A stretch of DNA of 42,616 nt from Micavibrio sp. (lineage in GTDB: Bacteria > Pseudomonadota > Alphaproteobacteria > Micavibrionales > Micavibrionaceae), in assembly GCA_030824805.1 (NCBI GenBank), contig JAPJRC010000011.1:1-42616 (forward strand), read 5' to 3'. The translations under genes and the position numbers were made by a program. The notes under the pieces were generated by a model. It saw nothing but the letters and a program-made list of their open reading frames with translations, did no database searches and was not told the origin of the DNA. Shown one piece after another: positions 11,801-18,894 of this stretch (positions within the stretch are counted from its first letter, which is position 1; every line of letters begins with the position of its first letter).

Positions 11801-12566
11801 CGCGTTCGGCCGTCTTGGTATCGGTGATCCTAACGTTACTGGCAATTGGGGAACTGGCCGTCCAACCCTTGTACAAACCGACACAGGACCGGGCGGATGG
11901 AGCGATTGGACGTTTGTGGCCGGACAGATGCATGGCTTCTGCGGTATTCGTGTAGATGGTTCCGCATGGTGCTGGGGCTATAACACACGATACAATGGCG
12001 GTCACAATACCAATGAAAATGACGTCTGGCGTCCCACACGTGTTCACACAGATTCCAGCCCTGCGGGATGGTTTGACTGGGTAAGCCTTTCGATCGGTGA
12101 ATACAATTCCTGCGGCGTGCGCGCCAACGGCACGGCGTGGTGCTGGGGCGAAAGCGGGGGAGGGCGTTTGGGTAACGGCACTTCGTGGGTAGCCGCGCCG
12201 CGCCCGGTACAGGTCTTAAGCGACACAGCCGGTGCAGGCTGGACAGATTGGATTCAACTTGCGGTCGGGCGTAGCGTTGTGTGCGGGCTGCGCGCAAACG
12301 GAACGCTTTGGTGTTGGGGCGATAACTCCTTTGGCGAGATTGGCGTCGGCAACAACACCACAAGCTATCCCTCACCGGTACAGGTGCAAACCGACACTGG
12401 CCCAGGTTCGTGGAGCGACTGGGTCTCCGTCAAGGCGGGCTATCACAACATGTGCGGCACGCGCACCAACGGAGCCGCATATTGCTGGGGTATGGGCAAG
12501 GATCTTGCGCTCGGCAACGGCAGCGCAACGGATAGAACCCGACCGACGTTGATTACAACGCCGTAA
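5832..12566 (+). CDS. Giant membrane-anchored LamG/RCC1 multidomain protein with pilin-like N terminus
   Basis: The protein is 2244 residues. ATG codons at 5832, 5841 and 5853 are all possible starts and none has a strong ribosome site. Residues about 23-42 form one hydrophobic helix preceded by basic residues and AGN. The rest looks extracytoplasmic. Order by nucleotide: pilin-like helix (5898-5957); SDDIV/GLVLPGD module shared with the upstream gene (6470-6795); seven W-x-DG-x-Y-x-YA repeats (6835-7745); LamG (7840-8490); first RCC1 propeller of seven CWG repeats (8550-10130), interrupted after repeat 1 by about 160 residues; second LamG (10340-11030); tail-fibre-like stretch with VDVNGAVRFG and YCNGSAW (11040-11335); second RCC1 propeller, again seven repeats (11340-12563). 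It is a domain-shuffled paralogue of the preceding gene and probably cotranscribed. The stop is 9 bases from the convergent dnaQ stop. Role as adhesin or surface display protein is inferred. Confidence 0.85.
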   Translation: MRDMGWHMKDKGFTGSAKRNAGNAITMIFMAIGMAGVVTYGLNNIVRGPAVTAAEASRKTIAENNLVATTRLAITGAASQQNNGGDCDGDGFVEPLPFRSAGAGQHPTGGGYLPMTLGASMTDPWGNQYGYCVWDPGTVSQSDNSAGCGNATGTANRLEGAPRDDQPAIAVISAGKNGTFQTTCNAYVDALTLPATPTPDGKPDTPLVVEPTGSDDIVLTYTYAEANGIGGGLWKLREADPNIAEIGMNIESTSAGGATFHERVELRNKGLVLPGDPGDNTVTGPCDEAKDGQLRRNIATSPPTVEMCDFAGSNAWVQIAGAQAPVQPFNPSAGNCTANENGPFFKVAELDIGDDGLQSIWTGIGQNTQTIFASTGNNGVRALTFDGSQFVSGGVFGAGTTNWSSVWHDGTYLYASSRWSNQRVVALSYNGTSFTQLGLQNLSGSNIHNMWGDGETLFVGLATGPGNINAYGFDGTTFTLKGSQVSYEPTAIWGNGGNIYAAHPSTRAQAMRWNGTAFSNAVEHSTSIGAGGIWADANYMYTTGNTTGIAAYTYDGTTLALVEQDFTSGINHRRVWGDGVYLYAATNTGVRAYRFDGTEFSLVAEDNTLGNTESVWGDGNYIYAGGADGRIHAFGGFACTSPNPTGGAARPAPAVGASRPAYLPDPLDADLVAHWKMDEPQGTTDVLDSVGENHGSLAWWATRSMGQKNGAVSLFGTIDNDNIMIPGLLGEPVAGTIAGWVNSGEVEYNASGVDQSMIMTIGDRVNLYEYYDNQAQEATTGLVLEYQDGSTRHKIYSNYQLQGTGWHYVVATFDNANDLFSIYVDGVMQAQVENTANITYGGGTNTYFGRNQSGESDWNFNGSLDDFRVYDRALSPVEVKALSERELNTAVQSKALVSPLSVAAKTGRLSATADYACAIKDDGSLWCWGRDWPSQALGNGDDRNTKYQPVPVKEPTSQVFYLSGTNAAFTGPGTAFNKRFYPYLQNLQTAVTSIAANTAVQGHGFTEANSIGFTGAMGKRRYTVRLKSTAAMACVTPTVTLTRLASNGTVITSGTLTEKVGTTLAAEVVLSSDIDFGTFGASDVFRVDYTLTNTCGSASGAFNLYSELETPPIVQTPWVSVSTSFEHACGLKGDGSAWCWGMDGSYQLGNSGYASGLYPSPSRVVDTGLPWTSIVTGGENTCGIQEDGSLWCWGLDADGQVGNGAVSGLRADPFRVGTDTDWVGVTIGSNFACGTKSSGLAYCWGDDTYGQLGNGTGVNTDQTSPYLVPDPGPWLKLSAGSQHACGIKKDSTLWCWGRNSYYGLGNKLGDRYTPYRVIPYYDGWLDVSVGDTYTCGIRNDGGTYCWGGNSPGRLGHNAGANTYIPQKVLGLSETATVSAGFTHTCAMKTNGSVLCWGADNYGQLGNGSYTQSTVAYPVNVAGFPSVPGWSWDRATDIISAPYNYNIGLSGSFIGDVAMPMRGFGFTAPGKAKIYHETNSVQFAIESGAAGAAQLSFKNTPIMGAVDVTSGLVARWPFDETSGTTASTSVGSHPATLVNGPQWDKRGRINGSAAFDGDNDYMHVANHANLRPAGIFTISLWVLRAPSQQTTGLDTLITKAYQHESTTPAVSYSIDIDNATGNALFRTGHTSGSLDTLTSTKPIPVGQWTHIVASFDRTGSARRKRLYINGVESANTNLTTNIQYDTTATTGRLYFGTGYPGDSDSFAGSLDDVRLYSRQVTDNEAFQIYAVGLNNNVRVRGIGIDFTNNHFEIARNGTTSPVGLDTVTADINLSSDGMMGVGKSGAPVARVDVNGAVRFGTDTICDSNRTGAMRYTGGTPAWSYCNGSAWTSFGGSTTWKLGRLNAPATAGDYTDQNGSQGCAIAASGAAYCWGRNDQGQVGNNTAGASDVAVPTMVHSDSSSTGWTDWVQIETSIGFTCGLRANGTLWCWGDGDGSRLGRDQDTVDSARPVQVHTDTGPGSWSDWKQIAIAGDAACGLRTNGQLWCWGGSAFGRLGIGDPNVTGNWGTGRPTLVQTDTGPGGWSDWTFVAGQMHGFCGIRVDGSAWCWGYNTRYNGGHNTNENDVWRPTRVHTDSSPAGWFDWVSLSIGEYNSCGVRANGTAWCWGESGGGRLGNGTSWVAAPRPVQVLSDTAGAGWTDWIQLAVGRSVVCGLRANGTLWCWGDNSFGEIGVGNNTTSYPSPVQVQTDTGPGSWSDWVSVKAGYHNMCGTRTNGAAYCWGMGKDLALGNGSATDRTRPTLITTP

Positions 12567-12575
12567 ATAAACAGG

Positions 12576-13253
12576 CTATTGCTTGGCCCATAGCGGGTTT
12601 TTGAGTTTTCCAAGCAACTTTTCGAAGAGTGACAATTCCTGTTCGCTTGGTGCAAAAACGCGCGGTGCGCGATACGCCCTGTTCCCGGATATCACAGTGG
12701 CTTCCGCCATTATGTGGGTTTCGACAATGGCCAGGCCTTGCTGTCTTCCGCCCAGCAATTCCAGATACACTTCCGCCAGCAATTGCGAGTCGAGAAGCGC
12801 GCCGTGATAGGTGCGGCTTGAATTGTCTATCCCGAAACGGCGGCAGAGCGCGTCGAGGTTCGCAGGACTTCCCGGAAATTTTTCCCGCGCCATCTTGAGT
12901 GTGTCAAGCACGCGGCGATTGTCGAGCGAGGGAAAGCCGAACGTCTTCAATTCGGCATTGAGGAATTTCATGTCGAATTCGGCGTTGTGGATCACAAGCT
13001 TCGCATCGCCGATAAAATCGAGAAAGTCTCCCACCACCTCTCCGAATGTCGGCTTGTCCTTCACAAAATCGTTCGTGATGCCGTGCACAGCCGTGGCTTC
13101 CGCAGGGATATCACGTTCGGGGTTGAGGTATATGTGATAATGTTTGCCTGTCGGCAGGTGGTTCATTAATTCGACGCAGCCTATTTCAACCAGCCTGTCG
13201 CCCTTGACGGGATCCATGCCCGTTGTTTCGGTATCGAGAACAATCTCGCGCAT
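12576..13253 (-). CDS. dnaQ: DNA polymerase III epsilon subunit, 3'-5' proofreading exonuclease
   Basis: The protein is 225 residues when started at MREIVLDTETTG. A longer upstream reading is open, but this ATG has AGGAG seven bases ahead and fits the family N terminus. DEDDh exonuclease motifs are complete: ExoI DTETTG (D7, E9), ExoII HNAEFD (D94) and ExoIII YHGALLD (H150, D155). It proofreads newly made DNA as part of the replicative polymerase core. The start lies one base after the stop (TAG) of the upstream amidotransferase gene, so it is the last gene of a coupled operon. It lacks an obvious long C-terminal extension beyond the exonuclease and alpha-binding tail. Confidence 0.95.
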   Translation of the reverse strand: MREIVLDTETTGMDPVKGDRLVEIGCVELMNHLPTGKHYHIYLNPERDIPAEATAVHGITNDFVKDKPTFGEVVGDFLDFIGDAKLVIHNAEFDMKFLNAELKTFGFPSLDNRRVLDTLKMAREKFPGSPANLDALCRRFGIDNSSRTYHGALLDSQLLAEVYLELLGGRQQGLAIVETHIMAEATVISGNRAYRAPRVFAPSEQELSLFEKLLGKLKNPLWAKQ

Positions 13254-13254
13254 T

Positions 13255-13965
13255 CTACTCTCCTGTGACCAGATCCAGCCACTCGTTGAAAAATTTGTGG
13301 TTCTGCACGCGCAGCACTTCACAATTCCTGTCCGTCTCGGCGCGGAACTCCGCCAGCGGGCCGATCTTGTTTTCTATGTGATAGAAATCACCCAGCATTG
13401 TCCACTCTTCCATGACATCCTTTGTCATCTCCGGATGGAACTGCACGCCCAGCGCGCGCTTGCCATGTGTAAAGGCCTGCACCTCATACTGGTCGGTGGA
13501 TGCCAGCAATGTCGCACCTTCCGGCAGCGCATATGTATCGCCGTGCCAGTGCAGCATGCTCGTCTTGTCCGGCCCCAGATGACGTAGCGGTGTGTCTTTT
13601 GCGGCCTCGTGCAGCGTGAGTTTTTTCCAGCCCAGCTCGGAACCGTTGGTGCCTTTGTGCACGGTAGAGCCCAGCGCCTGCGCCATCAATTGCGATCCGA
13701 GACATACGCCAAGCAACGGGCGGTCATGCTCCATCCGCGTCCGCGCATAAGCGATCTCGTCCTTGATCCACGGGAACAGATTGTCCTGATACACGCCCAT
13801 CGGTCCGCCCATGATAACGGCGACGTCATGCGCCAGAGGATCAATACCCGTGACGCTGCCCTTGTCCGCGCGCACGAGGTCTATCTCGCAGTTACGCTCG
13901 CGCAAAACTTCGCCCAGCGATCCCATGACGTTGCCCAGATAATGCGTGACGCATAAAACCTTCAT
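13255..13965 (-). CDS. Class I glutamine amidotransferase (GMP-synthase-like GATase1)
   Basis: The protein is 236 residues, consisting only of a type 1 glutamine amidotransferase domain. The nucleophile elbow GVCLGSQ (C88) and the QFHPEM motif (H177, E179) complete the Cys-His-Glu triad, and MGGPMGVYQD near residue 52 is the usual oxyanion-loop region. Such stand-alone domains resemble the glutaminase half of GMP synthase but are not GuaA, because no ATP pyrophosphatase domain follows. The substrate is unknown. Its ATG overlaps the coaE stop by four bases (ATGA) and its own stop touches dnaQ, so it is translated as part of this operon, which is not its usual place in alphaproteobacteria. Confidence 0.85.
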   Translation of the reverse strand: MKVLCVTHYLGNVMGSLGEVLRERNCEIDLVRADKGSVTGIDPLAHDVAVIMGGPMGVYQDNLFPWIKDEIAYARTRMEHDRPLLGVCLGSQLMAQALGSTVHKGTNGSELGWKKLTLHEAAKDTPLRHLGPDKTSMLHWHGDTYALPEGATLLASTDQYEVQAFTHGKRALGVQFHPEMTKDVMEEWTMLGDFYHIENKIGPLAEFRAETDRNCEVLRVQNHKFFNEWLDLVTGE

Positions 13966-14549
13966 GCTTTTACTTTCTTTATAATTTCGGCAAGCTGGCG
14001 GTATGTCCGCGCAGCGCCCAATCCCGTGTCGACAACATAGTCGGACTCGGCGCGTTTCGCCGCGTCAGGCCATTGGCTTTCAAGAATCGATTTGAATTTT
14101 TCTTCCGTCATATTTTTCCGCTTCATCACGCGACGCTTTTGAATTGCGGCGGGTGCCGATACGGTGATGACGTAGTCTACACGGGAATCCGCGCCCGTTT
14201 CAAATAGCAACGGGATTTCGAGGACGGCGATACGTTTTCCTTTGGCGTGCATGGCACGTATGAATTTTTGCTGGCTCTGCTGCGCGGCCGGATGCAGGAC
14301 GGATTCAAGCTGTTTCAACGCGGCCTTGTCCGAAAAAACAATGGCGCCGAGCTTCTTTCGGTCTATTACGCCTTTGCTAACCGCCGATGGAAACATTTTT
14401 GCCACGGCATCAAAAGCCCCGCCTTTTGGCGCGAGCGCCTCGTGCACGGCCTTGTCGGAATCGTGCACAGGCACACCCATCATCCGCAGCATTTTTGCCG
14501 CGCGCGATTTCCCCATGCCAATAGAGCCTGTAAGACCTAGCACGATCAC
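13962..14549 (-). CDS. coaE: Dephospho-CoA kinase
   Basis: The protein is 195 residues, normal for the family. The P-loop GSIGMGKS (residues 8-15) opens the protein. DSDKAVHEAL, VLEIPLLFETG and VDYVITVSAP are typical CoaE segments for dephospho-CoA binding and the lid. It phosphorylates the ribose 3'-hydroxyl of dephospho-CoA in the last step of coenzyme A synthesis. The start is GTG at 14549, inside the four-base overlap (GTGA) with the aroE stop, which indicates translational coupling. Confidence 0.95.
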   Translation of the reverse strand: MIVLGLTGSIGMGKSRAAKMLRMMGVPVHDSDKAVHEALAPKGGAFDAVAKMFPSAVSKGVIDRKKLGAIVFSDKAALKQLESVLHPAAQQSQQKFIRAMHAKGKRIAVLEIPLLFETGADSRVDYVITVSAPAAIQKRRVMKRKNMTEEKFKSILESQWPDAAKRAESDYVVDTGLGAARTYRQLAEIIKKVKA

Positions 14550-15370
14550 GCGAGCACCTTTTTTTCCAATTCTTCGCTGACATCGGGGAGAACGCCGAAC
14601 CAGCGTTCAAACGCGGGCCGCGCCTGGTGCAGCAGCATGCCTATGCCCGTGACAATCTGGTTGCCGCGCGTCTGTGCCTGCCTGAGCAAATCGGTCATCA
14701 GCGGCGCATAGACGATATCGCTGACCACCGCATCATCCGGAAGCAATTCCAGATCGATTTCCAGCGCATCCTTGCCACTCATGCCCAGCGATGTCGTGTT
14801 CACCAGAAGGCCCGCATCGCGCAGCATCGCGTCTCTGGAATCCCACGGCGCCACGCGCACAATATCGGTGTTCAGTTCGGCCACATCTTTTGCCTTGTCC
14901 GCCGTGCGGTTCATCACAATGACCTGACTGGCCCCCGCTTCGATCAACCCATAGACGATCGCACGCGCCGCGCCGCCGGCGCCCAGCACCACAGCAGGTC
15001 GATGCACGAAATCGACGCCATAGGCGCTCTTTCGAACATTCTCGATAAATCCAAACGCGTCTGTGTTCGTGCCGAACAGCTTTCCGCCCCTTACGACAAC
15101 CGTGTTTACCGCGCCAATGGATTGGGCAACGGAATCCACACTGTCGCACAATTTAAAAATTTCCTGCTTGTGCGGAATCGTGACATTGAATCCGGCGTAG
15201 CCGTCATCGACCAGTCTTTGCACGCCGTCTTTCAGTTCTTCCGGCGCAATATCGATGGCGGAATATTCCCCGCTCAATCCGTATTGCGCAATCCAGTGAT
15301 TGTGGATCAGCGGACTCTTGCTGTGTTTGATAGGGTGCCCGATCACGCCGGCTTTGACGAAACTGTTCAT
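14546..15370 (-). CDS. aroE: Shikimate dehydrogenase (NADP+)
   Basis: The protein is 274 residues. The N-terminal substrate domain has GHPIKHSKSPLIHN and NVTIPHK, whose lysine is the catalytic base. The Rossmann domain carries GAGGAARA near residue 130 and NRT for NADP binding. GTNTDAFGF and GMLLHQA are further family motifs. It reduces 3-dehydroshikimate to shikimate in aromatic amino-acid synthesis. It overlaps the upstream PPSR gene and the downstream coaE gene by four bases each. Confidence 0.95.
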   Translation of the reverse strand: MNSFVKAGVIGHPIKHSKSPLIHNHWIAQYGLSGEYSAIDIAPEELKDGVQRLVDDGYAGFNVTIPHKQEIFKLCDSVDSVAQSIGAVNTVVVRGGKLFGTNTDAFGFIENVRKSAYGVDFVHRPAVVLGAGGAARAIVYGLIEAGASQVIVMNRTADKAKDVAELNTDIVRVAPWDSRDAMLRDAGLLVNTTSLGMSGKDALEIDLELLPDDAVVSDIVYAPLMTDLLRQAQTRGNQIVTGIGMLLHQARPAFERWFGVLPDVSEELEKKVLA

Positions 15371-16227
15371 GGCTTCACTGCCTTGTCGCGGTGTTTTTGC
15401 AAAAGTATCATAACTTCGGCGGCCGTTTCTTCCACCGAGCGGCGCGTGACGTCGATCACCGGCCAGCCATGCTTGGAAAACAAACGCCGCGCATATTTTA
15501 TTTCTTCTTCAACGCGGTCCAGATCGAGATAATTGTTATCCTGATACCGCGCATCGCCCTCGCCCGCCTGCAAACGCGTGCGCCGCAAATGCACGAGGCG
15601 CTCCGGGCTTTCGGTCAACCCCACAAACAAAGGCTTCTTGTGCCTGGCAACCTCTTCAGGGAACGGCACCTCAAGGGCCAGTGGAATATTTCCTGCTTTC
15701 ACGCCGCGACGTGCAAGAAAGATGCATGTCGGCGTTTTCGATGTGCGCGATACACCGACAAGAATAACGTCAGCGTCTTCTATGCCCGACAAATCCTGTC
15801 CGTCATCGAAATCCAGCGCGAAGTCTACCGCGTCGATCCTGTCGAAATACGCATCGTCGAGCTTGTGCTGCAGGCCCGGAATGCCGCGCGGCGCCTGTCC
15901 GATAAAGGCCGCCATACCGCGCAGCATCGGGTCGAGCACGGCCATGGACGGGATGCCGAGTTCCTTGCAGCGTCCCTCGAGCCGATCGCGCAGTTTCTTG
16001 TCGATGACGGTAAAGAAAACAGGGCCGGGATGTTCCTGCACATCGTCGAGCGCACGGTCCATTTGCGTTTGCGAACGCACCATCGGCCAGAAGCGTTCTA
16101 TGGGATGGATATCGTCGAACTGCGCGAGCACGGCGCGGGAAAGTCCCTGCAACGTCGTGCCGGTGGAATCCGAAATCAGATAGATATAGAAATCCTTGAT
16201 CGGCTCTTTTTCCTTGGATGCGCTCAT
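15367..16227 (-). CDS. Pyruvate,phosphate dikinase / PEP synthase regulatory protein (PPSR, DUF299)
   Basis: The protein is 286 residues. The N-terminal IYLISDSTGTT motif and the P-loop GVSRTSKTPT (residues 158-167) define the bifunctional kinase/phosphorylase family that switches pyruvate,phosphate dikinase or PEP synthase on and off by phosphorylating an active-site threonine and reversing it by phosphorolysis. Which of the two enzymes is the target cannot be told from this gene. It is the first gene of the operon leading to dnaQ. In Rickettsia and Caulobacter a member of this family, as I recall, flanks the chromosomal origin opposite hemE. Here three extra genes lie between it and hemE. 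The maf gene often found after it is absent. Confidence 0.92.
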   Translation of the reverse strand: MSASKEKEPIKDFYIYLISDSTGTTLQGLSRAVLAQFDDIHPIERFWPMVRSQTQMDRALDDVQEHPGPVFFTVIDKKLRDRLEGRCKELGIPSMAVLDPMLRGMAAFIGQAPRGIPGLQHKLDDAYFDRIDAVDFALDFDDGQDLSGIEDADVILVGVSRTSKTPTCIFLARRGVKAGNIPLALEVPFPEEVARHKKPLFVGLTESPERLVHLRRTRLQAGEGDARYQDNNYLDLDRVEEEIKYARRLFSKHGWPVIDVTRRSVEETAAEVMILLQKHRDKAVKP

Positions 16228-16286
16228 GCGCCCATATTAACGGCTGGGCGGGCGCTGTCCAGCCATCAAACCTTTGGAAAAACGGC

Positions 16287-17447
16287 TTATTCCGTGACTT
16301 TTACGGCTTCGGACGGGAAGATCAGGCGCGCCAGTTTGCGGTCGCGGAACGGCACGCCGCCGACCATGACGACTTTGGAATCGTATACGATCTGGAACAG
16401 ATGGCTTTCGTTGATCGGGTCGTTCAGCGATGCGAAATAGGGATCCGTGCAGATATTTGCGCCCATGCCCGTCAGATAGGCTTTGCCGCCCGGCAGACGG
16501 GACAATTTTTCAACGTCTGCGGCACGCAGCGGAGATTGACCGAAAACTTCCGCACCGTCCGCTTCAGTCACGATCTCGTCGAGACGTTCCAGCGTTGCGT
16601 GATCGCACGATGCCACACGGCCCTCATCGCCATACCACTGGCAGAATGTGCGTGTCAGAACCGAACCGTCATAAAAACCCGTCGGGTCTTTTTCGATGGC
16701 ACGCGTAAAAATCATGGCCATGTCACCCTCGTCGGAGCCGAGGATAGAGCGCCACAAATCGGTGTAGCCTGCGCCGCGCAGTTCCCATCCGCACAGGATC
16801 GCGATGGTGTCGCAGTCGGCTGCGCGCGCGCGTTCCAGCATCAGAACGCTTTCCGCGCGGTGCGTGGAGTCAAAGCTGTGTTCCTGCCGCTCGTGCCATA
16901 TCTGGCGCAATGCCTTCACAAAATGCATGAACAAGGCGTTTCTGAAGTAGGAAGAGCGGCCCAGCGCGTTCGCCGTAAAGCCGAAATGATCCAGCATGAG
17001 GCAATGGGACTGCTCGTCCACGGCATAGCCCGCTTGCGACAAATCGTCGAGGCGGATGGACCAGCCTTCCGTTTGTGCTTCTTTGAGCAAAAGGCGCGCG
17101 GTCGGAGACTCGCCCGCCATGCCACAGCACCAGTTTATGATGTCGTGATCGGTTTCAAACGCGTAGGGATAGGCTTCCAGATTATGGAACGTGCGGATCT
17201 GGTCTGCGTGGATGCTGCCCAACATGACCGCTCCAACGGACTCCGCGCGTTCTGCGTTCCCGCGAACGTGGGAGATAACCACATCTTCCGGTATTTTTTT
17301 ACTGCGGCGCGCCGCGCCTTTTCTTTCGAAACGATCGGCTCTCAACTCTTCGTACTCCTCGTACTCGACTTCGTCAGGCGCGAATGTGCCCGACAGGACA
17401 TATTCTTTACGCGTTCTGGCGATCGCCGAACCGGACGTGAATGACAT
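16287..17447 (-). CDS. Conserved hypothetical protein, apparent paralogue of the adjacent upstream gene
   Basis: I do not recognise this family with certainty. The frame is open to 17657, but the longer starts (17552, 17657) would overlap the upstream gene heavily. I chose ATG 17447, giving 386 residues and a 41-base overlap. ATG 17462 is equally possible, and neither has a good ribosome site. An acidic N-terminal tract (EVEYEEYEE) leads into a mostly helical protein without signal peptide or membrane helix. GWELRGAGYTDLW, DPTGFYDGSVLTRTF and DPYFASLNDP align by eye with GWELQLAGMRAAW, REAFVDFRSLASGKAS and DPVFTEVRDR in the upstream gene. A helix with LRQIWHERQ recalls, very weakly, degenerate metallopeptidase-like DUF families such as DUF6782, but no HExxH is present. 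Confidence 0.7.
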   Translation of the reverse strand: MSFTSGSAIARTRKEYVLSGTFAPDEVEYEEYEELRADRFERKGAARRSKKIPEDVVISHVRGNAERAESVGAVMLGSIHADQIRTFHNLEAYPYAFETDHDIINWCCGMAGESPTARLLLKEAQTEGWSIRLDDLSQAGYAVDEQSHCLMLDHFGFTANALGRSSYFRNALFMHFVKALRQIWHERQEHSFDSTHRAESVLMLERARAADCDTIAILCGWELRGAGYTDLWRSILGSDEGDMAMIFTRAIEKDPTGFYDGSVLTRTFCQWYGDEGRVASCDHATLERLDEIVTEADGAEVFGQSPLRAADVEKLSRLPGGKAYLTGMGANICTDPYFASLNDPINESHLFQIVYDSKVVMVGGVPFRDRKLARLIFPSEAVKVTE

Positions 17448-18732
17448 TTGCGCTGGGGGCATCCTGTTCAAGGAAAGCGCTGCCCGGGCTGCGTTTGCCG
17501 TTGTGGATAACTCCTGCGTCCCCGTGAAGGGGTATGATGATAGATGCGCCATGCTCGCTCTTGCCTGTGTCCTGAGGTGCGGCGGAAAGAATATCCGCCT
17601 TGTTGAGGTCCTCAGAACTTTGCAAGGCCTGTTCCGTTTCGCGGAATGAGCGCTCAAACTTGATAAACCATAGGAAATTCGCGTTTGAACGGTCGCGCAC
17701 TTCCGTGAAGACGGGGTCTTCTATGATGGCTCTGGCATACTCCGAGAGGTAATTTTTGCCGAAGGGCTGTTCGCCCATGGCGCTGATCATCTCTATGGAA
17801 ATAGTGCGGGATGCTTCCTCGTTGGTAAAGACATAACCCTGATGGTCTGCCAGCATCGCCTGGATAAGCTTTTTGTCCTGATGGCGGCAACGCTCGGACA
17901 GAAACCATGTTTCGAAGACGGCCGAAGAGGCTTTGCCCGAAGCCAGCGAGCGGAAATCGACAAACGCCTCTCTCGCGAAAGCACGGCCCAGATCGGCCAG
18001 CGGTGAATGCTCGATATATTCCCATGCGGCGCGCATGCCTGCGAGCTGCAATTCCCAGCCCACGCGGATCATGGCGATCGTAAGGTCTGCGATTTGCGCG
18101 CGGTTGATAAGAATGGCCTGATCGGGATGGAATGTCAGCGGGTGAATCAGAACGCCTTTTCTGTGCTGCCAGTGGCGGCGCAGTTCGCGCACGGCGAGGA
18201 AGCATTGCTCCATTTCGCCCAGACCCGGATGGATCAGAATTTTTCCGCTCTCGCGGTCATAGCGTGCGGATTGCACCTGATCGCTTTCAACGATGTATAC
18301 GGAATGCGTGCGTGCGCAATCGAGCAGGGCCTGCGCCATGCGGGATTTTGCCAGCATCGTTACAATGCGGTCCGCCGGCTGCAACATCTGGTGTTCGACA
18401 TGCGTTTTTATTTCGGTGATTTCACGCGCTTCGTCCGCGAATTGTTCGAGACGGCGCTCGGGATCGCGCTCATACGCTTGCGACATGCGCTCATACGCAT
18501 CCATTTTCTTTTTCAGATCGAGCAGGTCTTTTTCAAAGTCTGCGTATTCTTCAAGGCCGAGAAGATCGTCGTCCTCTGCGAGTGCCTCTTCTTCCATATA
18601 GAAGTAAGGCTGGTCGGCCACGATCGTGCAGACCACCGGCTGTGTGTTGTTGAGCGTGTATGCCATCAGGCACGGACGGCGTCGTGCGAGCGCAGCGCTT
18701 CTTACCGAACCTTTATCCGTTGTTTTTTTCAT
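17407..18732 (-). CDS. Conserved hypothetical protein, paralogue of the downstream gene
   Basis: The protein is 441 residues from ATG 18732. An internal ATG at 18666 (MAYTLNN) is an alternative and would drop a basic leader. Early residues are acidic (MEEEALAEDDDLL), followed by a likely coiled coil (about residues 65-105, DFEKDLLDLKKKMDAYE) and a helical region with VRELRRHWQHR. The middle shares the GWELxxAGxxxxW pattern and the later DPxF segment with the gene downstream, so the pair probably arose by duplication. There is no signal peptide and no enzyme motif I can name. The C-terminal 40 residues (IIIPLHGDAG, VIHVRFGDRQ) overlap the next gene. Function unknown. Confidence 0.75.
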   Translation of the reverse strand: MKKTTDKGSVRSAALARRRPCLMAYTLNNTQPVVCTIVADQPYFYMEEEALAEDDDLLGLEEYADFEKDLLDLKKKMDAYERMSQAYERDPERRLEQFADEAREITEIKTHVEHQMLQPADRIVTMLAKSRMAQALLDCARTHSVYIVESDQVQSARYDRESGKILIHPGLGEMEQCFLAVRELRRHWQHRKGVLIHPLTFHPDQAILINRAQIADLTIAMIRVGWELQLAGMRAAWEYIEHSPLADLGRAFAREAFVDFRSLASGKASSAVFETWFLSERCRHQDKKLIQAMLADHQGYVFTNEEASRTISIEMISAMGEQPFGKNYLSEYARAIIEDPVFTEVRDRSNANFLWFIKFERSFRETEQALQSSEDLNKADILSAAPQDTGKSEHGASIIIPLHGDAGVIHNGKRSPGSAFLEQDAPSANVIHVRFGDRQNA

Positions 18733-18894
18733 GACCCCAAGTCGCTTTCAAAATCGCGTAATGACTATATTTTGCGGCACTTTCATGCCTGCCCCTAAAA
18801 GCCATTATGGGGATAAAATGATTAATCAAATCCTACCGCAAACGCGAAAAATGAGGCACTTCTGATATAAAACGACCGGATTTTGGAATCGTGG

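Noticed and set aside
13255..13965. Assignment as GuaA (GMP synthase)
   Set aside because: Only the glutaminase domain is present. The ATP pyrophosphatase and dimerisation domains are missing.
16242..16264. GGCTGG/CCAGCC hairpin after the 16287 gene
   Set aside because: There is no T run on either strand and the stem is short, so I do not call it a terminator.
14627..16440. Long + strand open frames opposite aroE and PPSR
   Set aside because: They are antisense readings of clearly identified enzymes, with no domains or ribosome sites of their own.
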